Origin: JAAYRQ01 sp035647235 | GTDB taxonomy: Bacteria > Bacillota > Syntrophomonadia > Syntrophomonadales > Syntrophomonadaceae | Reading direction: 5' to 3' | Length of the DNA stretch: 64,000 nt | Assembly: GCA_964514235.1 (NCBI GenBank) | Contig: CAZEPV010000007.1 | Span: forward strand, 41,452 to 105,451 | Part shown: in pieces, positions 26,036-34,982 of the stretch | How positions within the stretch are numbered: position 1 is the stretch's first letter | How the letters are laid out: each line of letters starts with the position of its first letter | Translations under genes and position numbers: made by a program | Notes under the pieces: model-generated | Told to the model about the DNA's origin: nothing | Databases searched by the model: none | What the model saw: only the letters and a program-made list of their open reading frames with translations

Positions 26036-26356
26036 ATGCAGCTTAAGACTTTATCATTGCCCAAACTTAATAGGCTTAGTCCAACTTTAGAATCGACTAC
26101 ATTAAAACTTATGGAAGAAGCAGGAGAACTGGCTCAGGTTATCGGCAAATTTCGCGGATTAAGCGGGGAAGATATGGTAATGGATGAGGAAAAAGTGGTC
26201 CAAGAAATAGCTAGGGAACTCCTAGATGTAGCGCAAACGGCGGTTACAATGATGTTCGTTATGGAGGAACAATATGGAGTTAATCTTGACTTGATCTTGC
26301 AAGAACATTGCGCAAAATTGAAAAGGAAAGGCTATCTTACTACAACTTCCACTTAA
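26036..26356 (+). CDS. MazG-like nucleotide pyrophosphohydrolase
   Basis: 106 residues, all-helical NTP pyrophosphatase fold with the acidic motif MEEAGELAQVIGK and the second acidic helix ELLDVAQTAVTMM. Probably hydrolyses a (d)NTP, in keeping with the dCMP deaminase next to it. Substrate not known. Confidence 0.75.
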   Translation: MQLKTLSLPKLNRLSPTLESTTLKLMEEAGELAQVIGKFRGLSGEDMVMDEEKVVQEIARELLDVAQTAVTMMFVMEEQYGVNLDLILQEHCAKLKRKGYLTTTST

Positions 26357-26571
26357 TATATGGATTATAATGAAGCTATAGGTATGAAAGCGTGTTCCAA
26401 GAGCTATTCAAAGCTAAAAACATGGCAAAAGCAAGAATAGTGGCGCAATTCCCAACATTTAATCTGTAAAAATTTAAATATTCAAAAAAGGATTTTGTAC
26501 CTATATGACGAATACGAAATACGGGGAATGATTTTCAACAAAATTATATTAAAAATATAAGGCGTGAAAAA

Positions 26572-26820
26572 ATGACACAGCAAAACAAGAATGAAAAACA
26601 TTGGGCAAAAGCATTAAGTGATGCAATCAATCTAGTCACTACTATTGCCGCTGCTGTAGCGCTATGTGGCATCGGTGGTTGGTGGCTTGATGGTAAATTT
26701 GGCACTGACCCATGGTTGACGGTTATCGGAGTTTTGCTGGGAGTTGCTACTGGATTCAAAGCTATGTGGGATAAGACCATAGCTGATGATAAGCGTCGTC
26801 AAAAAAACGCTGACGAATAA
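26572..26820 (+). CDS. atpZ: AtpZ/AtpI-family small membrane protein
   Basis: 82 residues, two membrane helices with the family GGWWLDGKFGTDPW linker. Leads the ATP synthase operon. In some bacteria AtpZ (with AtpI) forms a cation channel that assists assembly; the longer AtpI is not seen here. Confidence 0.8.
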   Translation: MTQQNKNEKHWAKALSDAINLVTTIAAAVALCGIGGWWLDGKFGTDPWLTVIGVLLGVATGFKAMWDKTIADDKRRQKNADE

Positions 26821-26926
26821 TTATTACTGTAATCATTCAAGGTTATGGGGAGTAACCTTGATTATGATTTTTATTTGGTAGAAGGAACCAAAGAACGATA
26901 AATATCATTAGAAGGGGGGGAAAAAA

Positions 26927-27610
26927 ATGATATTTGGTATGCTGGATGGTGACCTTTTTTCTCTTGGTCCTATTCTCGTTGATCACTTAGTTGTAACTGA
27001 ATGGGTAATTATTGCTATACTGGGCATTATTGCTTTTATGGCCACTAGGAATATGCAAGTAGTTCCGCGCGGCTTACAGAATGCTTTTGAAGCTATAATA
27101 GTCTGGACTTACGATTTTTTCACACAACTTATGGACAAAGAACACGTGGCTAAAAAGTGGGCTCCACTGCTGTCGTGTTTTTTCTTATTCATAATTATCA
27201 GTAACTACAGTGGTCTAATTCCAGGTGCCGGAAATATTTCGGGTTTTCAACCACCTACGAGTAACTGGAACGTTACCATGACCCTCGCACTTATCACTTT
27301 CTTTTCTGTTCATGTGGCTGGATTCTCAGAAAAAAAATTAGGATATTTCGGTAACTTCGTTAGTCCTAGTCCTTTAATGTTACCACTAAACATAATTGAA
27401 GAGATTGCTCATCCATTATCCCTCACCGTCCGTTTATTCGGGAATATTTTTGGTGAAGAAATGGTCATAGCTTTCCTATTATTCTTAGCCCCATTTATTG
27501 TTCCATCATTAATTATGGGTCTAAGTCTATTGTTAGGCGGTATCCAGGCGATAGTATTTACTATCTTGTCAGCTAGTTATATAGCTGCAGCAACAGGCGA
27601 GAGTCATTAA
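26927..27610 (+). CDS. atpB: ATP synthase Fo subunit a
   Basis: 227 residues, 5-6 membrane helices. The essential arginine is in LTVRLFGNIFGEEM, and NIIEEIAHPLSLTVR is the conserved run-up. Works with subunit c for ion translocation. Good ribosome site aaggggggg. Confidence 0.95.
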   Translation: MIFGMLDGDLFSLGPILVDHLVVTEWVIIAILGIIAFMATRNMQVVPRGLQNAFEAIIVWTYDFFTQLMDKEHVAKKWAPLLSCFFLFIIISNYSGLIPGAGNISGFQPPTSNWNVTMTLALITFFSVHVAGFSEKKLGYFGNFVSPSPLMLPLNIIEEIAHPLSLTVRLFGNIFGEEMVIAFLLFLAPFIVPSLIMGLSLLLGGIQAIVFTILSASYIAAATGESH

Positions 27611-27663
27611 ATGGCTATATATTTATTACTGAATAAGGTATTAGTATGAAAGGAGGGGAAAAA

Positions 27664-27885
27664 ATGGCCGTAGCATTAGGTGCTGGTCTAGCTGTATCAA
27701 TTGCTGGTATTGGTGGAGGTATTGGAATGGGTCTTGCTGGCGGTAAAGCTTTTGAAGCTATCGCTAGACAACCAGAAGTCGGGGGAGATGTAAGAACTCT
27801 TCTATTTGTTACCCTAGCTTTTATTGAAACTCTATCAATTTATGGGTTATTGATTGCATTCATGCTAGTAGGTAAAATATCCTAG
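27664..27885 (+). CDS. atpE: ATP synthase Fo subunit c
   Basis: 73 residues, hairpin of two helices. ATG 27664 has aaaggaggggaaa; an in-frame ATG at 27646 sits before that site and is rejected. Loop RQPE present. The ion-binding carboxylate is E55 (FIETLSIYG). The helix-1 position that is Gln in sodium-type c subunits is M22, with the same 33-residue spacing, and Thr follows the Glu; this points to protons. Confidence 0.95.
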   Translation: MAVALGAGLAVSIAGIGGGIGMGLAGGKAFEAIARQPEVGGDVRTLLFVTLAFIETLSIYGLLIAFMLVGKIS

Positions 27886-27999
27886 ATTTTGGAATACCCG
27901 GGTTTAAAAATTGTGGGCGATTAGGTGATAGAATGTCAATTAATATTAATACCTATCGCCCCAAAAACTAATAGGTTTAAGATTGGAGGTAGCACATCC

Positions 28000-28614
28000 G
28001 TGAAAAGGAACAAAGGGTTTTATTTGTCAGTTCTCCTTTTGACCATGGTAATGCTAATGGGATTTGCAACCTTCTGCATGGCATCAGGAGCCACTGCTAA
28101 TCCATCACCTGCTGGTGGAACACCCGAATTCGGGAACATTTATGTAATCGGCTGGACAGTAGTTAACTTTTTTATTCTACTAGCTATATTATATAAATTT
28201 GCTTTTGGTCCAATTAATGCCATGTTAGAACAGCGTACCAATACAATCGAAAGCTCCTTGAAACACGCGGAAGAAGTTAAGACAGAAGTAGAGCAAATGA
28301 AATTAGAAACTCAAGCTAACTTAACTAGTTCCCGTAAGGAAGCACAAGAGATTGTAGCTCGTGCAACTAAGGCTGCCGAGGATGCAAAGACTGAAATTCT
28401 TACTAAGGCACAAAGTGAAGCTACAAATATCAAAGATAAGGCTACTGCTGAGATAGAAGCAGCTACTGAACAAGCTAAAGCTGAATTAAAGGACACTGCA
28501 GCTAATTTAGCTATTCTAGCAGCTGAACAAGTTTTAGCTAGAGCTATTACCGAGGATGACCATAAAAAGATGGTGCAGGAATTCGTAAATGAGGCGGGCG
28601 ATTTATTATGTTAA
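28000..28614 (+). CDS. atpF: ATP synthase Fo subunit b with an N-terminal signal-like extension
   Basis: 204 residues from GTG 28000, 9 bases after ggaggt; the earlier in-frame start at 27925 has no ribosome site. Unusually it opens with a basic, hydrophobic segment (residues about 8-28, ending CMASGA) before the ordinary b-subunit helix (about 45-68, VIGWTVVNFFILLAILYKF) and long coiled coil. The extra segment resembles a cleavable signal peptide. Overlaps atpH by 7 bases. Confidence 0.92.
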   Translation: MKRNKGFYLSVLLLTMVMLMGFATFCMASGATANPSPAGGTPEFGNIYVIGWTVVNFFILLAILYKFAFGPINAMLEQRTNTIESSLKHAEEVKTEVEQMKLETQANLTSSRKEAQEIVARATKAAEDAKTEILTKAQSEATNIKDKATAEIEAATEQAKAELKDTAANLAILAAEQVLARAITEDDHKKMVQEFVNEAGDLLC

Positions 28615-29156
28615 ATAAGACAGTCGCTATGCGATATGCAGAAGCTTTTTTTAGCATCGCCCAAGATAACAATAAAATAGATGAATATCAACAAGAACTG
28701 GAATTAATCATTAAGAATATAGAAGAAATTGAAAACTTAAAAGCTTATTTAGGACATTTGATTATTCCAGCTAAGGAGAAAAAAGAACTTATTAGCAAGA
28801 TATTTGCTAATGAAGTCTCACAAGTAGTCCTGAATTTCTTGATGATAATCATCGACAAAAGACGTGAGGTATATTTAGATTCAATCGTCGAGGAATATAA
28901 GGAATTAGCTGATATTTCTAGAAACATTGCTAAGGCTGATCTCATTTCAGCTCAGGAAGTACCAGCAAACGAAGTTAAAGTTTTGGCGGAAAAACTATCA
29001 ACCTCAACAGGCAAAACGGTACAACTCAAGCAAATTATCGACCCCTCGCTCATAGGGGGAGTAAAGATAAGGATTGGGGACCAGATAATAGATGGTACTG
29101 TGGCCAAGAAACTGGAAATGCTTAAAACACAATTATTGCAAACGAAAATTAGTTAA
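28608..29156 (+). CDS. atpH: ATP synthase F1 subunit delta
   Basis: 182 residues, OSCP-like. N-terminal VAMRYAEAFFSIAQ and the C-terminal DPSLIGGVKIRIGDQIIDGT are diagnostic. It joins F1 to the b stator. It overlaps atpF, implying translational coupling. Confidence 0.95.
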   Translation: MLNKTVAMRYAEAFFSIAQDNNKIDEYQQELELIIKNIEEIENLKAYLGHLIIPAKEKKELISKIFANEVSQVVLNFLMIIIDKRREVYLDSIVEEYKELADISRNIAKADLISAQEVPANEVKVLAEKLSTSTGKTVQLKQIIDPSLIGGVKIRIGDQIIDGTVAKKLEMLKTQLLQTKIS

Positions 29157-29180
29157 TCATTGATAGGGGTGAGCACATAA

Positions 29181-30695
29181 ATGAGTATTAGGCCTGAAGA
29201 GATTAGCGCAATACTAAAAGAACAGATTGAGCGCTACCAATCCGAGGTCGAGGTCAGCAATGTGGGCTCTGTTATATATCTCGGTGACGGTATTGCACGG
29301 GTTTACGGATTACAGGGCGCCATGGCTGGAGAATTGTTGGAATTTACTGGTGGAACTGTTGGAATGGTCTTGAACTTGGAAGAAGATAACGTTGGAGCAG
29401 TTCTCCTAGGTGAATATTCGCATATTAAGGAAGGCGATGTAGTTAAAGCTACTGGTAGAATAATGGAAGTTCCTACTGGCAGGGCTATGCTAGGTAGGGT
29501 AGTTAATGCTTTGGGACAACCTATAGATGGAAAGGGACCAATCAACACCGATACTTTTAGGGCAATTGAACGTGTTGCACCTGGGGTTGTAACCCGTTCA
29601 CCTGTTGACACACCAATGCAAACAGGATTAAAAGCTATCGACTCTATGGTTCCAATCGGTAGGGGACAGCGTGAATTGATTATCGGTGACCGTCAAACTG
29701 GTAAAACCGCTATTGCTGTTGATGCCATCATAAATCAAAGGGAAAAGAAAGATATGATTTGTATATATGTTGGCATAGGACAAAAACAATCTACAATAGC
29801 TGCAATAAACGCCAAATTAGAGGAAATGGGTGCTATGGATTATACAATTATAATAGCAGCTACCGCCTCAGAGCCTGCCCCATTGCTATATATAGCTCCT
29901 TATGCTGGTGTTGCAATGGCAGAGGAATTTATGGAAAGTGAACAGATTGATGTTTTAATTGTTTATGATGACCTTTCTAAGCACGCGGTAGCCTACCGTG
30001 AAATGTCGCTATTACTTCGTCGTCCTCCTGGACGGGAAGCATACCCAGGGGATGTTTTCTATTTACACTCTAGGTTATTAGAAAGAGCATGTAAGCTAAA
30101 TGATGCCCATGGTGGTGGCTCAATAACAGCACTACCCATAATCGAAACTCAAGCCGGGGACGTTTCAGCTTACATTCCTACTAATGTTATATCTATAACA
30201 GATGGACAGATATATCTAGAAACAGACCTTTTTTATGCAGGCCAAAGACCAGCGATAAACGCGGGACTATCGGTTAGTAGGGTTGGTGGAGCAGCCCAAA
30301 CTTCAGCAATGAAATCTGTTGCTGGACAGTTACGTTTGGACCTAGCTCAGTATCGTGAACTAGCAGCTTTTGCCCAGTTCGGTTCGGATTTAGATAGGGC
30401 CACACTTGCTAGGTTAACCAGAGGGGAAAGAGTAACTGAAGTTTTGAAACAAGGACAATATCAACCTATGCTTGTTGAAGAGCAGGTAATAGTAATATAT
30501 GCAGGTGTTAATGGATTCTTAGATGATCTGCCCAATGAAAAAGTGGGTGAATTCGAAGTAGATTATTTGAAGTTTATGCGTAGTACCCATGATGACATTC
30601 TGAGTGCCATCAAAGATGGTGCTAAAATGGATGACGCCTTAGAGCAAAAACTAAATGATGCAATAAATGAATTCAAATCCACTTTTGCAGTTTAG
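29181..30695 (+). CDS. atpA: ATP synthase F1 subunit alpha
   Basis: 504 residues; P-loop GDRQTGKT, conserved ALPIIETQAGDVSAYIPTN. Non-catalytic nucleotide-binding subunit of the hexamer. Normal length. Confidence 0.98.
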   Translation: MSIRPEEISAILKEQIERYQSEVEVSNVGSVIYLGDGIARVYGLQGAMAGELLEFTGGTVGMVLNLEEDNVGAVLLGEYSHIKEGDVVKATGRIMEVPTGRAMLGRVVNALGQPIDGKGPINTDTFRAIERVAPGVVTRSPVDTPMQTGLKAIDSMVPIGRGQRELIIGDRQTGKTAIAVDAIINQREKKDMICIYVGIGQKQSTIAAINAKLEEMGAMDYTIIIAATASEPAPLLYIAPYAGVAMAEEFMESEQIDVLIVYDDLSKHAVAYREMSLLLRRPPGREAYPGDVFYLHSRLLERACKLNDAHGGGSITALPIIETQAGDVSAYIPTNVISITDGQIYLETDLFYAGQRPAINAGLSVSRVGGAAQTSAMKSVAGQLRLDLAQYRELAAFAQFGSDLDRATLARLTRGERVTEVLKQGQYQPMLVEEQVIVIYAGVNGFLDDLPNEKVGEFEVDYLKFMRSTHDDILSAIKDGAKMDDALEQKLNDAINEFKSTFAV

Positions 30696-30708
30696 GTGGT
30701 GAAGATTT

Positions 30709-31593
30709 ATGGCAGGAGCAGGTGTAAGAGATTTTAAGCGTAGAATACGCAGTGTATCGAATACTCAGCAGATTACTAAAGCTATGGAAATGGTGGCAGC
30801 AGCTAAGTTACGCCGTGCCCAAGAAAGTGCTGAAGCAGCCAGACCATATACGGAAACCTTACAAGATACATTAACTAGATTAGCTGCAGTAGCTTATGAT
30901 GTGAGACATCCACTACTGGATAAAAGGGAAGAAATCCGTAAAGTTGGGTACGTAGTTGTGACTGCTGATCGGGGACTTTGCGGAGCCTATAATAGTAATA
31001 TTATACGGTTAGCTAATGATGCAATTGCTGAGGATACTAGAGAGATAGAAAATGGCATAATAACAGTTGGCCGCAAAGGTAGAGACTTTTTCCGTAAACG
31101 TGGTGGAGTTGATGCTGAATTTGTCGGGTTAGGAGATAATATTAGTTATACAGATGCCAGGGAAATCGGAAATTACATTATTAACGCATATGAAAACCAT
31201 GAATTAGATGAAGTTTATTTAGTATATGCCCGATTCATAAATGTTATACGGCAAGTTCCGACTGTAACTAGGCTTTTACCCATAGAACCAACCGATGAAG
31301 AAGAGAAAACTGAAGAACATTATGTCGATTATATTTATGAGCCTAGTGCTGAAGAAATTTTGATGTCGGTATTACCCAGATATATTGGTAGCCAAGTTTA
31401 CAGTGCAATGTTAGAAGGTAAAGCAAGTGAACATGGAGCAAGAATGACAGCCATGGGTAATGCAACTGAAAATGCTGGGGAAATTATTGATAATCTAACT
31501 TTAGAAATGAATAAGGTTAGACAAGCGGCTATTACTGATGAGATTTTAGATATTGTTGGTGGTGCCGAAGCTCTTAAAAAAGGAGGAAAGTAG
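30709..31593 (+). CDS. atpG: ATP synthase F1 subunit gamma
   Basis: 294 residues; N-terminal RIRSVSNTQQITKAMEMVAA and C-terminal region MTAMGNATENAGE form the rotor coiled coil. Central Rossmann-like segment with VTADRGLCGAYN. Ends 3 bases before atpD. Confidence 0.97.
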   Translation: MAGAGVRDFKRRIRSVSNTQQITKAMEMVAAAKLRRAQESAEAARPYTETLQDTLTRLAAVAYDVRHPLLDKREEIRKVGYVVVTADRGLCGAYNSNIIRLANDAIAEDTREIENGIITVGRKGRDFFRKRGGVDAEFVGLGDNISYTDAREIGNYIINAYENHELDEVYLVYARFINVIRQVPTVTRLLPIEPTDEEEKTEEHYVDYIYEPSAEEILMSVLPRYIGSQVYSAMLEGKASEHGARMTAMGNATENAGEIIDNLTLEMNKVRQAAITDEILDIVGGAEALKKGGK

Positions 31594-31596
31594 AGA

Positions 31597-33021
31597 ATGG
31601 CGAATGTAACATATGGCGAGGTAACCCAGGTTATCGGTGCGGTTGTTGATATTCGATTTAAACCTGGAGAGTTACCTGATCTAATGAACGCTATTACCAT
31701 AACTTCTGATATTCAAGACAGAAAAGCTGAAGCAGACATAAATGTTACTCTCGAAGCTATGCAACTACTTGGAAATGATACAGTTAGATGTGTTGCATTA
31801 AGTCCAACTGATGGACTAGTTAGAGGGATGAAGGCTACGAATACAGCGGCATCAATTAGGGTGCCAGTTGGTGACGAATGTTTAGGTAGATTATTAAACG
31901 TACTTGGGGAACCCATAGATGAAAAAGGGCCAGTGAATTCTAAAGAAACTTGGGAAATCCATCGTCAACCACCCGAATTAATTGACCAAATGCCAGCTGA
32001 CGAAATGCTGGAAACAGGTATTAAAGTTACTGATTTAATTTGCCCCTATGCTAGAGGTGGGAAAATTGGGCTTTTCGGGGGTGCAGGTGTAGGAAAGACT
32101 GTTATCATTATGGAGCTTATTCGGAATATAGCCTATGAGCATGGTGGATATTCAGTCTTTACCGGAGTTGGGGAACGTACTCGTGAAGGAAATGACTTAT
32201 GGGAAGAAATGACGGAATCTGGTGTTCTAGATAAGTGTGCTTTAATTTTTGGACAAATGAACGAACCACCTGGAGCTCGCTTACGGGTAGGATTAACTGG
32301 GCTAACCGTGGCAGAATATTTCCGTGATGTCGGTGGGCAGGACGTACTATTATTTATTGACAATATATTTAGGTTTGCCCAAGCTGGTAACGAAGTTTCC
32401 GCACTATTAGGACGTATGCCATCAGCGGTTGGTTATCAGCCCACATTGGCAACGGATATGGGGCTACTCCAAGAGCGTATTACTACTACACGTAAAGGGT
32501 CTATAACTTCTGCACAAGCGGTTTATGTACCAGCTGATGACTTGACTGACCCTGCACCAGCAACTACCTTTGCTCACTTGGATGCTACTACAGTTCTTTC
32601 ACGTGGTATTGCTGAACTGGGTATTTACCCCGCGGTTGACCCATTAGATTCAACTGCTAGAATATTAGACCCACAAAATATTGGGGAAAAACATTATAAT
32701 ACTGCACGCGGTGTTCAACAACTACTCCAAAGATATAAAGAATTGCAAGATATTATTGCAATATTGGGTATGGATGAGTTGAGTGATGAAGACAAAATTA
32801 TCGTTTCTAGAGCTAGAAAAATTCAAAGATTCTTATCTCAGCCTTTCCACGTTGCAGAACAATTTACTGGGAATGCGGGTATTTATGTACCAGTAAATGA
32901 GACTGTAGATTCATTTGCACAAGTCTTGGAAGGTAGATTTGATAACTTGCCTGAAGAAGCATTCTTAATGGTTGGAAATATTGATACCGCTGTTGCCAAA
33001 GCTAAAAGACTGGAGGCATAA
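31597..33021 (+). CDS. atpD: ATP synthase F1 subunit beta
   Basis: 474 residues, catalytic subunit. P-loop GGAGVGKTV, catalytic Glu in GVGERTREGNDL, and the DELSEED region as DELSDEDK. Normal length. Confidence 0.98.
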   Translation: MANVTYGEVTQVIGAVVDIRFKPGELPDLMNAITITSDIQDRKAEADINVTLEAMQLLGNDTVRCVALSPTDGLVRGMKATNTAASIRVPVGDECLGRLLNVLGEPIDEKGPVNSKETWEIHRQPPELIDQMPADEMLETGIKVTDLICPYARGGKIGLFGGAGVGKTVIIMELIRNIAYEHGGYSVFTGVGERTREGNDLWEEMTESGVLDKCALIFGQMNEPPGARLRVGLTGLTVAEYFRDVGGQDVLLFIDNIFRFAQAGNEVSALLGRMPSAVGYQPTLATDMGLLQERITTTRKGSITSAQAVYVPADDLTDPAPATTFAHLDATTVLSRGIAELGIYPAVDPLDSTARILDPQNIGEKHYNTARGVQQLLQRYKELQDIIAILGMDELSDEDKIIVSRARKIQRFLSQPFHVAEQFTGNAGIYVPVNETVDSFAQVLEGRFDNLPEEAFLMVGNIDTAVAKAKRLEA

Positions 33022-33023
33022 CT

Positions 33024-33434
33024 ATGGCAGACAACACCTACTTGCTGGAAGTAATAACCCCTGAACAAATCCTTTTTAGGGATGAAGTTCAGTTTATGGT
33101 TGCTCCTTCTTCAGAGGGTGAACTAGGTGTAATGCGTAATCACGCACCACTAGCCGCAGCGCTTAAAATAGGTGTACTCCGTTTCGAAGATGCTAGTGGC
33201 AACCAGAGGCGTATGGCTCTAAGTGGGGGCTTTATAGAAGTAATAGATAATACTGCTAGGGTTCTGGCTGAGACCGCGGAAGTAGGGGAAGAAATTGATG
33301 TTCTAAGAGCTAAAGCATCTCTAGAACGGGCAGAACGCCGCTTAACTCAGCGCGATGAAGAGCTAAATTATGTAAGAGCACAAATGTCGCTACAAAGGGC
33401 TATTGCAAGAATAAAGGCAGCAAATGCCGATTAA
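33024..33434 (+). CDS. atpC: ATP synthase F1 subunit epsilon
   Basis: 136 residues: N-terminal beta-sandwich (LLEVITPEQILFRDEV; GELGVMRNHAPLA) and the C-terminal helical hairpin (ASLERAERRL...RAIARIKAAN) that can inhibit ATPase activity. Ends the operon, followed by a strong terminator. Confidence 0.96.
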   Translation: MADNTYLLEVITPEQILFRDEVQFMVAPSSEGELGVMRNHAPLAAALKIGVLRFEDASGNQRRMALSGGFIEVIDNTARVLAETAEVGEEIDVLRAKASLERAERRLTQRDEELNYVRAQMSLQRAIARIKAANAD

Positions 33435-33443
33435 TTTAATATT

Positions 33444-33479
33444 AAAAAGCCGGAAGTAATCTTAACTTCCGGCTTTTTA
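33444..33479 (+). terminator. Terminator of the ATP synthase operon
   Basis: 14-bp perfect stem (aaaaagccggaagt / acttccggcttttt), 7-base loop, T-run. Could also act in reverse. Confidence 0.9.
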
Positions 33480-33539
33480 AAATGTTATAATAATAACATG
33501 TGGAATTAACAAGCGGGGGAGTCAGCGGGGTAATAATTC

Positions 33540-33719
33540 ATGGAAAACATGTTAAAAACACTTATTATAGTAACTTTAATTTTCTATTTGCTGAAAGGGC
33601 TTATCTATTTAATCTTATGGCAAATGACATATAAAGTCCAAGAAAAGGCTTTGGCTGCTAAAGCTAAAGCTAAGAAGGAGAAAAAAGTTGAGAAAGAAAC
33701 CTGGAATGAAGGGGAGTAA
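33540..33719 (+). CDS. Small single-pass membrane protein (59 aa)
   Basis: ATG GAA AAC ATG ... to TAA at 33717; opens MENMLKTLIIVTLIFYLLKG. One membrane helix (6-27) and then a lysine/alanine-rich tail (KAKAKKEKK). Upstream gcgggg, 9 bases before the ATG, is a modest ribosome site, and an extended -10 TGT-TATAAT lies at 33483-33491. It lies in the position where Bacillus has small membrane genes between atpC and ywmB. Not a recognised family; coding status is inferred from the TM-plus-charged-tail pattern and the similar neighbour. Confidence 0.5.
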   Translation: MENMLKTLIIVTLIFYLLKGLIYLILWQMTYKVQEKALAAKAKAKKEKKVEKETWNEGE

Positions 33720-33766
33720 AGAAGAATATGATATAGAAGAACCTTAAGTGGGTGGAGGTATTAAAA

Positions 33767-33964
33767 ATGAAAACTGCATTTTTAATTTTGATAGGTTCCG
33801 TTTTAATTGTTGGTATTGTCTTTGGAATCCTGATTTGGAGACAAACAATTAAATTCGAAAAAAAGGCATTTGCAGCGAAAATGAGCTTAGATAAAGAAAT
33901 AGAAGAATTAGGGCTCTTGGAAGAAAGTAAAACTCCAATTGACGAATTTATTGATAAGGAATAA
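33767..33964 (+). CDS. Small single-pass membrane protein (65 aa)
   Basis: ATG 33767 follows ggtggaggt at a good distance; the upstream in-frame GTG 33752 overlaps that site. One N-terminal helix (4-23) then an acidic cytoplasmic tail (KEIEELGLLEESK). Similar plan to the 59-residue protein just upstream but with opposite tail charge. Ends right at a terminator. Family unknown. Confidence 0.6.
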   Translation: MKTAFLILIGSVLIVGIVFGILIWRQTIKFEKKAFAAKMSLDKEIEELGLLEESKTPIDEFIDKE

Positions 33965-33996
33965 AAGGCTGGTAAATTAAATTTTACCAGCCTTTT
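33963..33996 (+). terminator. Terminator after the small membrane genes
   Basis: 14-bp stem (aaaaggctggtaaa / tttaccagcctttt), 6-base loop; the stem starts inside the stop codon of the gene. Confidence 0.8.
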
Positions 33997-34222
33997 ATAA
34001 TTCTTATAATTTGAATGTATGTATTTGGTTTAATGTATGGCTTAATTTTCTTCTAAAAGCCATCACTTTAATTTCTGCAGGAAAGTGGCAATCTATTGGT
34101 GATCTTATATCCTTCCTACAGCCCCATATTAAAAAACCCCCCTCAAAAAATCAAAAAATACCCATAATTTATTATAAACCAATAAAAACAAGGCAAGAAT
34201 TAATTTAGGGAGGGGAAAATTA

Positions 34223-34963
34223 ATGAGAAAGAGCCTCATATATATAGCCTTTTTTATTACTTTATGTATTTTATGTAATTTCAGCCTTGATTATACAATT
34301 GGAAAACAATTAGAAAAAAGGTCTCCATATTACCTAGCTTTTGCATCTATCGGTGTAAATTCCTTGGAATGTAGTCTTGATTGTTGGGCAAAAATAAAGA
34401 CAACTTCAACTGAAAAAGAATTAGAATTTTATTTATCCGAATTGCTTAAATATCTTAATTTACCTAATGAAGCAGATAGTTTTAGGTTAGAAACTAATCA
34501 AAATTCTACAATTTTGCACCATGAAATTATCTCGCCAGACAATGAATACTTGTTTCTATTAGAATCAGATACCAGAACTAAAGAAACCTATTTTATTATT
34601 AGCTTTATTGCAAATGAAGAAGCAAATATTAAAGGAATAGTAGAAAAATTAAATAGAATCATGGGTATAAAGTGGTCTCATTACTATAAATATGCGGGTT
34701 CTTTGACAATGCCCTTGGAAATGGAAGGTGCTGCACAATTAATTAATGTAATGGAAAAGAATCTCGATATTCAAGATCTGGAGAATTTCTCTGGTCATAA
34801 AACTTGTACTTGTACAGGCTATAGTAAAAGATTATCTGATTTTGCCCCTAGCATGGTAATTGATGGGAAAGAAGTAAATGTGCAAATAGCTATACAAATA
34901 GATGAAGATGCAGGAAAAACTAATATTATAGTAGGTTCGCCTTTAATTTTAGGTGAATTCTAA
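34223..34963 (+). CDS. ywmB: YwmB-family protein (TATA-box-binding-protein-like fold)
   Basis: 246 residues, N-terminal signal/membrane segment (4-24), then a secreted domain. The GYSKRLSDFAPSM stretch and the C-terminal strand NIIVGSPLI match YwmB. Position directly before murA, as in Bacillus. Role unknown; the gene is conserved in spore formers. ATG after agggaggggaaa. Confidence 0.8.
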   Translation: MRKSLIYIAFFITLCILCNFSLDYTIGKQLEKRSPYYLAFASIGVNSLECSLDCWAKIKTTSTEKELEFYLSELLKYLNLPNEADSFRLETNQNSTILHHEIISPDNEYLFLLESDTRTKETYFIISFIANEEANIKGIVEKLNRIMGIKWSHYYKYAGSLTMPLEMEGAAQLINVMEKNLDIQDLENFSGHKTCTCTGYSKRLSDFAPSMVIDGKEVNVQIAIQIDEDAGKTNIIVGSPLILGEF

Positions 34964-34982
34964 GGGGGGTGAATTGTACGGA

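Noticed and set aside
27646..27885. Sodium-type ATP synthase
   Set aside because: Helix-1 Gln is replaced by Met (M22).
33688..33747. 20-codon TTG frame with a good aaggag site overlapping the end of the 59-residue gene
   Set aside because: The site falls in a lysine-rich coding stretch (aag aag gag) and is likely coincidental; no further support.
34011..34208. 65-residue forward ORF after the second small membrane gene
   Set aside because: No ribosome site, follows a terminator, odd composition and no family; better read as non-coding.
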